A stretch of 18,545 nt of DNA from Dictyocoela muelleri (lineage: Eukaryota > Microsporidia): the NCBI GenBank assembly GCA_016256075.1, contig SDVU01000180.1, forward strand, positions 1 through 18,545, written 5' to 3'. The translations under genes were made by a program, and so were the position numbers. How positions within the stretch are numbered: the first letter of the stretch is position 1; every line of letters starts with the position of its first letter. Under the pieces are notes generated by a model. That model saw nothing but the letters and a program-made list of their open reading frames with translations. It searched no databases and was not told the DNA's origin. Below are positions 1 through 8,339 of this stretch, in pieces.

Positions 1-176
1 TACAGGTTGATTTCATATTAGGTTTAAAGTTTGTAAGTTTAAACTATAAATCCATGAAATCCAAATAGCTACCCCCCTTGAAAATCCAAACCACCCGCCC
101 CTGAAAATCCAAATTGCCCCCCTGGAAATCCAAATGTCCCCCAAGTGGGGCGTAGGCCCCACGTTGGGAAACACTG
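1..176. mobile_element. Right end of a hAT-like DNA transposon (left end outside window)
   Basis: The segment ends in ACGTTGGGAAACACTG, the reverse complement of a hAT-type terminus (CAGTGTTTCCCAACGT). It is followed by CTTTAAAG (177-184), a possible 8-bp target duplication whose partner lies off the window. No transposase coding is visible, so it is probably a non-autonomous copy. The family call rests on the terminal sequence alone. Confidence 0.5.
53..140. repeat. Imperfect tandem repeat, about 4 units of 20-25 bp
   Basis: Units start near 53, 78, 101 and 121. Each carries TGAAAATCCAAAT or a close variant, followed by a C-rich run of 4-6 C. The array lies inside the hAT-like end. It is C-rich on this strand, in contrast to the AT-rich surroundings. 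Confidence 0.7.
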
Positions 177-248
177 CTTTAAAGGGTAAAAAATTTAATT
201 TCCCCTTTTAGTATTTCTAAAAAATTTATTTATTTTTTCAAAAATACA

Positions 249-256
249 CCCCCCCC
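249..256 (+). promoter_or_regulatory. C8 run directly upstream of the start codon
   Basis: Eight C immediately precede the ATG at 257 in an otherwise A/T context (AAAATACA before it). CCC-type motifs just upstream of the start codon are an established feature of many microsporidian genes. Here the run supports ATG 257 as the real start and a microsporidian origin. Its function in this gene is inferred. Confidence 0.5.
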
Positions 257-853
257 ATGTTTTTTCTTTTCATTAATCTCATCAATTCTCTAAAATTAAT
301 TTGCCATGGTGAGAAAATCGAAGAGATAGATATTCAAAATTTGAATGAAGAATTTATCAGTAAATCAGAATTCATGACCAAAGCTCTTTCTGATTTTGAT
401 TCTTATAAAGATGATAATTTTACAATCTATAAAGGTAATGATAATGATCAGTCTAATTCAAAAAATGAATATAAAACCGAGGCATCTGTTTTTTCTTCAG
501 ATCAGCCAGAAATTATTATGAAGAAAATAAAGTTGTCAATTGATGATGAAAAAAAGGTAGATAAATTTTTAGAAAATGAACCTGAATCTCCAAAAATAAA
601 AATTTATTTCGATAAAAAAATAGTCGAGGCAGTCAGAAATATTATTAACAATGAACCTATAAGAGATAGAGAACATGTGCTTTTTATGATACAGGTTTTT
701 AATTTCATGAACTATTCCAATCACCATCGATTAACATACCAATTTTTTACGAAAATTATGCCTCGAATAATTGATCTAGAAGTCCCCAAAATGAGCGAAA
801 AACTAAAAAGAGTTAAAAAGGTACCCTTTTTTAATTTAAAAAGTAATTTTTGA
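257..853 (+). CDS. N-terminal part of a secreted leucine-rich-repeat protein (198-aa frame)
   Basis: The predicted protein starts with a hydrophobic segment, MFFLFINLINSLKLICHG, that looks like a signal peptide (about residues 1-18). An acidic, Asn/Ser/Lys-rich low-complexity stretch follows (about 20-95), then a more ordered part (about 105-185) with an aromatic- and His-rich patch around FNFMNYSNHHRL. I do not recognise a catalytic family. The frame ends at a TGA (851-853), but reading stays open in the same phase straight into the next frame. The two are therefore most likely one gene joined through a tiny intron, or one gene with a nonsense change. The start is supported by the C8 run at 249-256 and by the signal-peptide-like beginning. 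If it is one gene, the product is a secreted or surface protein of about 800 residues. Confidence 0.7.
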   Translation: MFFLFINLINSLKLICHGEKIEEIDIQNLNEEFISKSEFMTKALSDFDSYKDDNFTIYKGNDNDQSNSKNEYKTEASVFSSDQPEIIMKKIKLSIDDEKKVDKFLENEPESPKIKIYFDKKIVEAVRNIINNEPIRDREHVLFMIQVFNFMNYSNHHRLTYQFFTKIMPRIIDLEVPKMSEKLKRVKKVPFFNLKSNF

Positions 854-863
854 AAAAATTCAG
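843..863 (+). other. Candidate 21-nt intron removing the in-frame TGA
   Basis: A GTAATT donor-like start at 843 and a TTCAG acceptor-like end at 863 enclose 21 nt that contain the only stop between the two frames. The length is a multiple of three, so removal keeps phase and gives one frame from 257 to 2725 (about 815 aa). A longer alternative, 821-898 (GTACCC to ATCAG, 78 nt), also keeps phase. Tiny introns are known in microsporidia, but no branch-point motif is clear here and splicing is not shown. Confidence 0.35.
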
Positions 864-901
864 AAACAGGTCGTTCAACCTTCAGTAAAGAAGATCAGGA
901 G

Positions 902-2725
902 ATGAACGAAATTTCAAAAACTTTTGAAGAGATGTCAAAAATTTCTGAAAATTTGACAGAGTTCGAAAATTTTTTGAAAACAGATGAAATGTCAAAAACA
1001 GACGAGAGATTAAAAATAAATGATTCGCCGCGAATTCACGAAGAAGAAATTGATTATCAAAATTTAAAACCCAGTGAAAAAGAAATCATCCAGCAAATAG
1101 AATTTTTCAGGACATCCTTCATTCCCGAAAACATTCAATTCATTTCAAAATATGCCCAAAACTTGTTTATGAGTGGAGAATTAAATGATATTAGGTCAAA
1201 ATATATGAAACTCATTGATATTTGTGTATTATCAAGCCAAAATACACTTAAAATTGGAAATTTTCACATTTTCCAGCCTGAAAGGAATAATTCCGAAATA
1301 TTAAAAATTTTCAAAATTGAAGTTTTTGGGAAAATTTTTGTTCACGAATCCTTTTCTAATTTCATTGATTTTTTAAACAAAAAATATCCTCTTGATCAAA
1401 TTTCCGAAGTTCAATTGTTCGATGAATCTCTCAATAATGATCGAATTTTAATAGACTTGCCAAATATTGAAAAAATCGTAATAAAATATCACCACCCTGA
1501 TAACAATGATAAGGTTATGGATTTAATAAAAAAATTGACCTATAGAATTAAATCTTTATCAATCTTGACTTTATTTTTTACTGTTGAAGAGACACTGATT
1601 CTTTTTAGTTCAGAAAATTCAGAAGATAAAAGAAGTAATTTAAAATACCTTTGCCTAAATATTGGACATATGTCTGACAATCGAGGACTGGTTGAAATAA
1701 TCAACGTTTTTGATCAATTGGAAGAATTGTCCATTGATTATTTTAGCGATGAAAAACTAGTCGCTCACCTTGGAATTATCCAAAATTCTAAATCAATTAA
1801 GAATCTGCAAATACGGTTAGAAGGAGAAACTCATGAAATAATACTTTCCCAGTTTGAATTTCCCGAAAATATATCAATTTTAGATGTTGTCTTTGGGAAT
1901 GATCATGAATTGCAACAATTGAATAAATATTACGATGAAGATCTTTTTTTGAAAAATTCCGACGATATCTCCTCTTTAAAGTTGATCGACTTTGAGATCA
2001 CGATGAAAAAAGCTGGAAAAATTTGTAGGCTTAGCAATTTAGAAAGCTTAAAATTCGAGAATTGCAAATTTATACAAGAAGAAAATAATATTTCGGCTAG
2101 TATGAGCAAAAAATTTAATTTTGATGAAATTTCTGAAAAAATAAAAAATGTTGATCCTGAAAATAATTCGTTTATAACGATTTGCAGAAAATCGGATTTC
2201 TTTTATACTTTAAAAGAACTGGCTCTGATAAATAATCAAATTAATCCAATTCATTTGATTGAAATTGGTCAGTTTGTGTCTTTAGAGGATTTTAGTTATC
2301 ATGGAAGTTTAAACACCTCAGTTATTTTTGCAATTACGGAAAAATATAGAAAATTTAATTTGAGGAAACTATGCCTGCAGAACATGTTATGTTCTTTGTC
2401 CGAAATAATACCCTTTATCTTGAAAATGAATGATTTGGAAGAATTGATTATTGAAAGTTTAAAAGTAGAAGTTGATGACATGAAAATATTAACTAATTCT
2501 AATTATTTTCAAAAATTGGCTTTTTTACATCTTGAGCCGAGTAATAAGGTTCAGATTGACATTATTGATTTCATTTCAAATTCTAAAAAAAATAAAATTC
2601 AATATTCACTTGCCAATTTGTCAGAAGATACATATTCTGAAACAGTGGAAAAAATGAGAATTCACAAATTGCCAAAAAGTTTAATTATAGAAAATGGGGA
2701 TGGTTTTACAGTTCTTGGTCTTTAG
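902..2725 (+). CDS. Leucine-rich-repeat protein (607-aa frame), probable C-terminal part of the same gene
   Basis: The first ~70 residues are charged, with repeated SKI/SKT and DE-rich phrases. The middle (about 80-230) is mixed alpha/beta-like sequence. From about residue 245 to 570 leucine-rich repeats recur, seen as LKYLCLNI, LEELSIDY, LESLKFENCKF, LKELALINNQI, LRKLCLQNM, LEELIIESL and LAFLHLEPSN, each about 25-60 residues apart. They resemble the irregular LRRs of large, fast-evolving families in microsporidia. No transmembrane segment or catalytic motif is seen, and LRRs usually serve protein binding. The frame lacks a signal peptide of its own, whereas the frame upstream begins with one in the same phase; this argues that ATG 902 is an internal Met of a gene starting at 257. 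If separate, it would be a cytosolic LRR protein. The stop at 2723-2725 is followed by a poly(A) signal. Confidence 0.8.
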   Translation: MNEISKTFEEMSKISENLTEFENFLKTDEMSKTDERLKINDSPRIHEEEIDYQNLKPSEKEIIQQIEFFRTSFIPENIQFISKYAQNLFMSGELNDIRSKYMKLIDICVLSSQNTLKIGNFHIFQPERNNSEILKIFKIEVFGKIFVHESFSNFIDFLNKKYPLDQISEVQLFDESLNNDRILIDLPNIEKIVIKYHHPDNNDKVMDLIKKLTYRIKSLSILTLFFTVEETLILFSSENSEDKRSNLKYLCLNIGHMSDNRGLVEIINVFDQLEELSIDYFSDEKLVAHLGIIQNSKSIKNLQIRLEGETHEIILSQFEFPENISILDVVFGNDHELQQLNKYYDEDLFLKNSDDISSLKLIDFEITMKKAGKICRLSNLESLKFENCKFIQEENNISASMSKKFNFDEISEKIKNVDPENNSFITICRKSDFFYTLKELALINNQINPIHLIEIGQFVSLEDFSYHGSLNTSVIFAITEKYRKFNLRKLCLQNMLCSLSEIIPFILKMNDLEELIIESLKVEVDDMKILTNSNYFQKLAFLHLEPSNKVQIDIIDFISNSKKNKIQYSLANLSEDTYSETVEKMRIHKLPKSLIIENGDGFTVLGL

Positions 2726-2747
2726 CCAAAAAAAGCTTTTAATTTTA

Positions 2748-2753
2748 AATAAA
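2748..2753 (+). terminator. Poly(A) signal AATAAA
   Basis: AATAAA begins 23 nt after the stop of the LRR frame, at a plausible distance for 3' end formation. In such AT-rich DNA the hexamer occurs often by chance. Confidence 0.4.
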
Positions 2754-2759
2754 TTTTCA

Positions 2760-2786
2760 CTTTTTAAACTTTTTAAACTTTTTAAA
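2760..2786. repeat. Three perfect 9-bp tandem repeats, CTTTTTAAA
   Basis: CTTTTTAAA is repeated exactly three times just downstream of the LRR gene. It is probably a simple repeat in the 3' flank. Confidence 0.8.
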
Positions 2787-2902
2787 CCTCTAAAGAGGTA
2801 ATAACAAAACAAAATTTTATTAAAAAATAAATTCTAGTTCTTGCACCCTGTTTTACAAAAAAGTAATACAATAAACAGAGTAATATAATTGTGACCTTAA
2901 TT

Positions 2903-3250
2903 CAGTGTTTCTTAAACTGTGCACCCGGGGGGGGGGCAGGCGCGCGCCCTAGACATTTCTTAGGGCGCCCGAACATTTTTGTTTATATTTTGAAAGTTAT
3001 TTTTTAAACTTTAGATTTGTCTTTGTTTAAAACAAATTGAAAAACTCGTAATAATCGAATACAAAGAAAGAAAAAAATCCAGTTTAATTGTTGAAGAAAT
3101 GAAACATTGTCTTTAAAATATAAAGCCTAACATAGCAACAATTCTCGATATCCATCAAGCACACTAAATTATATTTAATTATTTTTTTGGTGCGCCCCAA
3201 AAATTAAAACTTTAAACTACGCCTGACACAAAAAAGTTTGAGAAACACTG
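2903..3250. mobile_element. hAT-type MITE, 348 bp
   Basis: The left end CAGTGTTTCTTAAACTGTG and the right end, whose complement reads CAGTGTTTCTCAAACTTTTT, form a hAT-type terminal inverted repeat. The flanks CCTTAATT (2895-2902) and ACCTAATT (3251-3258) look like a slightly diverged 8-bp target duplication. The interior has no coding potential. It holds a run of 10 G followed by GCGCGC near the left end, and GGTGCGCCCC near the right end that complements the GGGCGCGC-type left part. Confidence 0.75.
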
Positions 3251-3736
3251 ACCTAATTTATTCATAAAAAATCCAAGAATCGCATTTAGAATCATATAAC
3301 AAAGCGGTGATGCCCGACTGTTATAATAAGATATAATTGTTCTAGACATAGTTTATTATAAGAAAGAAATAGAAACGGTAATATGTTAAAATTGTGAAAT
3401 AAATAATATCGGCAATATAAACTCAATAAAAAATTATTTTTTCATATCCTTTCGATTTATTATAAGATGAAAATAGCAATACAGCCTACCGTCTTATAAT
3501 CTATTAGTATATGTAAATTTAAAAATCCATTATAAATAGTCTATAGACTAATAACTATGATAAATTCTAGTTATAAATTAAAATACTCAAAATGAATAAA
3601 AGTATGGACAATCCTATCTCATTTTAACTTTATGGAAAATTAAAATCCTACTTAAACTTAATAAAAAATAAAATTGTACAATTTACCCGAAGAGTTGTTA
3701 TGGGAAGCATATTTTATATTTATATATAAGAACAAG
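3251..3736. other. Non-coding AT-rich spacer
   Basis: No open frame or recognisable element. Short phrases such as TTTATTATAAG recur (for example near 3350 and 3456), probably from simple AT-rich sequence or an unrecognised relic. Confidence 0.5.
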
Positions 3737-3742
3737 ATACTT

Positions 3743-4797
3743 CGGATCATGACCAGAATACCCCACGTAATTGTATCTTGTCTAGAATACCCCGGTGTAG
3801 AATTTTTGAAAAAAAGAAATAAATAAAAAAAATAAAATTTTAACTAATCTTTATTAATGCCAAAAAATTTGCGAAACTATTGTTTTTAAATCTATCAAAA
3901 AATATAAAATAGTTTAAGAATTTCTGTTTATCTTCAATTCGGCATCCTCGCTGTGCTTTTAATAATAAATTAATTTTATTATTTATCGATTCTACTTTCT
4001 GAGTGTGAACCCGTCATTTGGTTCTATAAAATGATATTTGTGACATATAGTTTTATTCTCATAAATGTCTGATTCTCCAAGATCGATATATGCTCTTTAT
4101 TCATCTGTATGTATTATTTAACCGGCACGTACTACTCGAAGGATAATCGGAAATAGACCACTAGATGATCTGGAGTTGACAACCTGTGCATAACATTGTC
4201 TAGGTGATGTTTAAGTGTCAGCGAAAGTAAGTTGCTAACACTGTTACCTTTTAGATCGTCCACGATGGGATCGAACCGCGTGGTTCAGCATGGTTACATC
4301 GATTTGAACGTAGCACAATTACCACCCATACGAATAGGATTTTCTCGGAAATAATTATCAATTGTATTTAAAAGAGACATTTTGAATAAGTGCAAGTAGT
4401 CCGACTCACTCTGACATATCTGCAAATTTTTACGCTACTCTACAGGGGAACATAAGTATAATATCGCCTGAAATTTTTTTCTTATATTAACTTTATTCTT
4501 CTCAAAGAAACTGACGGTGTAAATGGAACGAGTTGTTATTTTTACCACGCCGATAATTAAAACGCCTATAATTAAACCCAATATTATTATCTTTTGTAGG
4601 CTCAATATGCTTAATAATGCAACAATGATCACAATAAACTTTTTCTTTTATGATATTCTTCTGTTGCAAGTAGCGCAAAAGTTCCAAATTATCAGATGAA
4701 TTTATAAATTGAATAAAATTTGACTTGGGGGGGCAAAAATTATAATATATATATATGACAAGAATACACTCGGCGGGGGTATTCTGATCACGATCCG
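3743..4797 (-). mobile_element. ISXO2/Merlin-type DNA transposon relic, 1055 bp
   Basis: Both ends are bounded by inverted repeats: CGGATCATGACCAGAATACC at the left, and at the right, as its complement, CGGATCGTGATCAGAATACC, then a second similar block with TATCTTGTC or TATTCTTGTC. The flanks ATACTT (3737-3742) and TTACTT (4798-4803) may be a target duplication with one change. The interior carries a decayed transposase on the minus strand. Its ends differ from those of the related element at 14297-15975, so this is a separate family. Confidence 0.75.
3880..4700 (-). pseudogene. Decayed ISXO2-like (IS1595/Merlin) transposase
   Basis: Read on the minus strand from high to low coordinates, the expected parts appear in order. 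They are a zinc-ribbon-like CDHC in a phrase starting ELLRYLQQKNIIKEKVYCDH; FFEKNKVNIRKKFQAILYL; IDNYFRENPIRMGG; QIDVTMLNHAVRSHRGR, with the first catalytic Asp and the HRGR motif; FPIILRVVRAG; HTDE, with the second catalytic position; then CHKYHF and GVHTQKVESINNKI, with the catalytic Glu in VES. One long frame (about 4290 to 4005) carries the core with several stops, and at least two frame changes separate the N- and C-terminal parts. ISXO2-like domains cut and paste DNA with a DDE-type catalytic core. This copy cannot make a working enzyme. The family call is by motif reading. Confidence 0.75.
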
Positions 4798-4803
4798 TTA
4801 CTT

Positions 4804-5200
4804 CTAATTATTTATTTTTAAGTAATTTTAAGTATGATTTTTAATATTTAACATTATAAATCACTTTTTTAGCTAATAATAAAAATAAATTAATAATTAT
4901 TTAATCATTAGAAACCCGCCGAAATTACAACGAAATGTTTTTTTTTAGGCTGAGGTTTTAAGAAAAATTTGTACATAGTTTCTACTCATATCCTAATCTT
5001 TATGTTTTTTTCTTTGTAATAATCCCCAAATTTTTAATTTCTGTGTTTGCTTCTTGTTTGATGATTACATATTCGGTTGAATGATTAACAGTATAATGTG
5101 ATCTCCTTTTTGGTAATTTTAAAATTAGTTTGTGCGGAAAAAACACAATTTCTTATATTACATGTTAAAAAAATCTTATTATCATTTAAAATTATATTTA
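4804..5200. other. Non-coding AT-rich spacer
   Basis: Nothing recognisable: no frames above about 60 codons, no paired repeats. It lies between the ISXO2-type relic and the 220-bp fold-back. Confidence 0.5.
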
Positions 5201-5420
5201 AATTTGACTAAAAAAACATATATTTAGAAGCAACTCGGATAGTTGTTTAAGAGAAAATATTTTTTGGTTTTTTATAAACATAATTGTGTAAAATGATAAT
5301 ATTTATAATTAAGCAAATATTATCATTTTTTCACAATTATGTTTATAAAAAACCAAAAAAAATATTTTCTCTTATACAAATATTCGAGTTACTTTTAAAT
5401 ATATGTTTTTTAGCCAAATT
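5201..5420. mobile_element. 220-bp fold-back (snap-back) element
   Basis: Left arm about 5201-5304 and right arm about 5314-5420 are near-complete complements around a ~9-nt loop. Shared blocks include AACATATATTTA, AAGAGAAAATATTTTTTGG, TTTTTTATAAACATAATTG and ATGATAATATTT, with few mismatches. No coding and no clear target duplication. It could be a palindromic MITE or a product of inverted duplication. Confidence 0.8.
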
Positions 5421-5489
5421 AGATATGTTTCTATTCCCCAGCGGAACCTTATGAGATAAGACTATCAAAATATTTATTTTAGACATTGA

Positions 5490-5845
5490 TGGCAAAAATC
5501 ACCTGACTTGATTTTTAGGGACAAAATCACCTGAATTGATTTTTAGAGTCAAAATCGCCAAACTAGATTTTTGACTTTAAAATTTGGATACAAAGGCGAA
5601 GACACAAATCATTCACTACTTTTTGAAAATTATTTTTTGGTTTTATAATATAATTTATTTTAATCATTTATTTTGGACAGGCTAGGTGTTCCTTAAAAAT
5701 TACTCGTTACAGTAATTAAATTATTTTTTATTCTAATAAGCAGCCATTTAATAAACAGTTATAATGTTTTTATTATTTTTATGCACGAAGATTCCTCACC
5801 GTTAACTGATTAGGGCAAAAATCAAGTTATGTGAATTTTTCCCTA
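5490..5845. mobile_element. Possible small element with iterated inverted ends
   Basis: The left end has three tandem units of ~28 bp (5493-5575), each an imperfect palindrome of the form AAAATCA...TGATTTT. The right end (about 5813-5843, GGGCAAAAATCAAG to GAATTTTTCCC) is an inverted copy of one such unit. The interior has no coding. No target duplication was found, so calling it an element is inference; the repeat itself is directly visible. Confidence 0.45.
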
Positions 5846-5869
5846 AAACGTATTAGCAAAATTTAAATA

Positions 5870-6310
5870 GGCAGATAGCTCAGTGATTAACACTCTTAAT
5901 TTAAATTTAAAGTATCGCGGTTCGTCCCCTTACTTCAGTCATTAATAAATAATGAAGAATGGGTATTAAGCGGCCAAAAACTATAGTAATATATTTTAAT
6001 ATACATTTTTTCCTGTGTGGTATGCCTGATTAAGACTTGGTCTAATATGAAATGAAGCAGAAGAGACTCTTCTAGGCGTGGGGATCAGTGCGGCGACGCA
6101 TCTCGGTAAAAAGTAGTAAAAAAAAGAAAAGCTCTAATTACCTGTATCTTGCCGAGTCATTGATAGAACGAAAATCGCATATACAACTTGGCTTCTGGGT
6201 AGTTTAGGAAGTGACGTATTATATGAACACCAAGAACCAAAGGTCGCAGATCCAAGGTAGGAAACAGCTATCCGGGTTGGCAGCTATGGATGTTGTCAAC
6301 ATGTAATATA
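5870..6310 (+). mobile_element. SINE copy 1 (tRNA-headed retroposon)
   Basis: The head is tRNA-like, with A box TAGCTCAGTGA (5876-5886) and a mutated B box GGTTCGTCCCC (5919-5929). Then comes a linker ATTAATAAATAATGAAG...TTAAGCGG, and a body shared with the copies at 10122 and 16203: GTGTGGTATGCCTGATTAAG, TAGGCGTGGGGAT, TGCGGCGACGC, TTGCCGAGTCATTGAT, CTTCTGGGTAG, GGAAGTGACGTATTAT and GGGTTGGCAGCTATGGATG, ending CATGTAATATA. No poly(A) tail; the tail is AT-rich. I see no clear target duplication, unlike the other two copies, so it may be older. RNA polymerase III transcription and LINE-driven copying are inferred from the SINE type. Confidence 0.8.
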
Positions 6311-6381
6311 AATAGTAATAATATCTGATCTAAAAATATAAATTTATTAAAAAATTTATAAAGTAGTGAATTAAAAATTAC

Positions 6382-6418
6382 AATATTTTTTTTTAAAAAA
6401 TTTTTAAAAAAAAATATT
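6382..6418. repeat. 37-bp A/T palindrome
   Basis: AATATTTTTTTTTAAAAAAT is followed by its near-complement through TTTTTAAAAAAAAATATT. It is a pure A/T cruciform-capable sequence between SINE copy 1 and the hAT relic. Confidence 0.8.
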
Positions 6419-6615
6419 CATTGCTTATTATAAGAATAAGTTACATTTCTTAATTTAATTCCGAGATATCCTAAGATCGTCTAATATCTGTACCATTCTA
6501 CCCAAACGACGTATAATTTCAACTGATGTTATGTAAAGGTAAAGATAAATACTATCATTTGCTTTGCATTTTTTAGTCTAAATTAAAAAAAAATAGATCT
6601 GGATTTTTACTAATC

Positions 6616-6705
6616 AAATCGTATGTTTTTTTCTGTCAAAAATTTATTATCTAACTCAACTCTACTCTACGTTTTTAATAATTTCAATTTGTTCGATAGT
6701 AGATA
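6616..6705. repeat. ~90-bp direct repeat, left copy (partner 7262-7346)
   Basis: From AAATCG to GATAGTAGATA this copy matches 7262-7346 with only a handful of differences, including a run of 45 or more identical bases. The two copies directly abut the TIR element 6706-7261 on either side. Both encode the same hAT fragment on the minus strand (STIEQIEIIKNVE). Confidence 0.85.
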
Positions 6706-7261
6706 CGCCTTTGCGCGTAAGCGCAAAAGCGGACATTTGCGCAAAAATTAAAAAAAATATAAAAAATAAATATTTATTAACCACGAAAAACCAAAAAAGC
6801 GAAATAGAATATTCATTTAAACTAGCCTCAAAAAGGTTATTCCTCAAATAAAATTCAATTTGACATATTTCGTTCATTTTTAAATATTATTTATCAGTTT
6901 TTAAAGTTTTGAGTTCAAAATCAAATATAAAAATTCTCTGCATAATTCTTTTGAAAATAGATAATCTCTTGGTCTTTTTTTATTAATGAAAAGAAAAAAT
7001 ATATGTTTGGATTGTTACATTCGATATTTAAAGTTCTATATAAGCTTCAACATTATTATTAGCAGCAGAAATATTTTTTTTAATACAGTCTAAACAACGG
7101 AAAATCCGTTTAATCACATAGTTTTTTTTCTGAATAATTTTTTTTCAATGATAAATAAATAATCTTTGATTCATCATAATAGTAGTGAAATATGGGTCTA
7201 AAATATTTTTTTTTAAAATTTTGCGCAAATGTCCGTTTTTGCGCAAAAATTCCCGCACCTT
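6706..7261. mobile_element. 556-bp TIR element inserted in the hAT relic
   Basis: The ends carry inverted GCGGACATTTGCGCAAAA (left, from about 6729) and its complement TTTTGCGCAAATGTCCG (right, about 7220-7236). In both cases a second GCGCAAAA lies just outside, so each end has two TTTGCGCAAA-like blocks about 18 nt apart. The interior is AT-rich with no convincing transposase. The superfamily is unknown. Confidence 0.65.
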
Positions 7262-7346
7262 AAATCGTTCGTTTTTTCTGTCAAAAATTTTTCATCTAAC
7301 TTCAACTCTACGTTTTTAATAATTTCAATTTGTTCGATAGTAGATA
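7262..7346. repeat. ~85-bp direct repeat, right copy (partner 6616-6705)
   Basis: Second copy of the sequence flanking the TIR element. The minus-strand hAT frame runs into this copy from the right, so this appears to be the ancestral context on that side. Confidence 0.85.
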
Positions 7347-8339
7347 AATTGTCTCCTCAAGTTTTTTTTATTGATTATAGAAGAAAATCACAAAAAAATA
7401 TCTCTCTTAATTCTAAAATAAATTCATCTAATATTGAGGAATATTAAAAATCTATAGAAACAAAATGTTTTACAAGGTCAAGTAATTATCGTAATTATCA
7501 GAAAATCCTAACATGGATTCTAACCAAGTTCCACATCTTGTTATTATCAGAAATTTCAGAATTTTTAAATTAACCTTGGATTTAAATATTTACTGATTCT
7601 CTTTATTTTTAATTAATATACCTTTTAAAACAGATGAAATTAAATTCGACCTTGTGAAATTTCTCTTCTTTTCTTACATAATCTAATTAGCATATAACAT
7701 GTTTTTAAATCGGGAAATGTGGTTTTAAGTTCTTTACGGCCTTTGCAGCCTAGCGAATATCAGAAAGAATTTATTTTTATCTGTAAAAATAATAAAACAA
7801 CTATGTTTACCATAGCACTACTTACGGTTTGATTATTTGTATTTATCAGTCTATAAACGAAAGTAAATATATTAGAACTTTTCGGTTTTATTCTTAATTA
7901 TATCAATTATATTATATATATCGCCTATTTGAATCTGTAGATTCATCAAAAATTAAAAATAATAACTCGTTTTTCAGAAATGTAAAAATTTATTTTTGTC
8001 CGAATGAAATATAGCGGCTTTAACATATTTTCATAATGTGTAGTAGAATGATTAAATTTACTGTATTTTGCTCAATAAAATCTTTAAAGAGTCGACACAG
8101 GTGTTTAAATAATGGTATATTTGACTAAACAAACGCCTTCACTAAATCATAGCTAAATTCGTTATTATTTTTATCTAATTTGACTGGTAATTATCTCTAG
8201 TAAATTTTCGATATGTAATTTACTCATAAATGTCTTTGAAGTGGTTTATCCGCTTCATTCGTATAGTAGTTGAATGTTTTTTTTATAAAAAAATCACATA
8301 TTAACTCATATTGCTTTGTAATTTCAATGCATTTATTTT

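Larger units (their letters stand above)
6440..8330 (-). pseudogene. Heavily decayed hAT transposase, interrupted by another element
   Basis: Read on the minus strand, hAT-family landmarks appear in the right order. A possible BED-finger remnant lies at about 8330-8200. FSYDLVKAFV-SNIPLFKH and FKDFIEQNT follow (about 8165-8060), then LIFDESTDSNRRYI (about 7960-7920), which carries the hAT DESTD motif. Next are LKTTFPDLKTCYML (about 7733-7690), STIEQIEIIKNVELKLDEKF (7346-7280), LISKNPDL (near 6600), and a C-terminal dimerisation-region phrase, SVEIIRRLGRMVQILDDLR (6528-6472). Many stops and frame changes break it. Between the STIEQ and KNPDL parts lies the TIR element 6706-7261, with the surrounding sequence duplicated. 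Family assignment is by motif order and not by search; no hAT termini were found at the edges. Confidence 0.6.

Noticed and set aside
2299-2481. Minus-strand 60-aa frame within the LRR gene
   Set aside because: Shadow of the plus-strand LRR coding sequence.
6662-6877. Minus-strand 71-aa frame
   Set aside because: Crosses the TIR element boundary and ends in a duplicated fragment of the hAT relic; a chance frame.
7229-7447. Plus-strand 72-aa frame
   Set aside because: Antisense to the hAT transposase remnant.
7471-7655. ACAAGGTC / GACCTTGT pair as ends of a small MITE
   Set aside because: Only about 8-10 bp of pairing and it lies within the hAT relic; likely chance.
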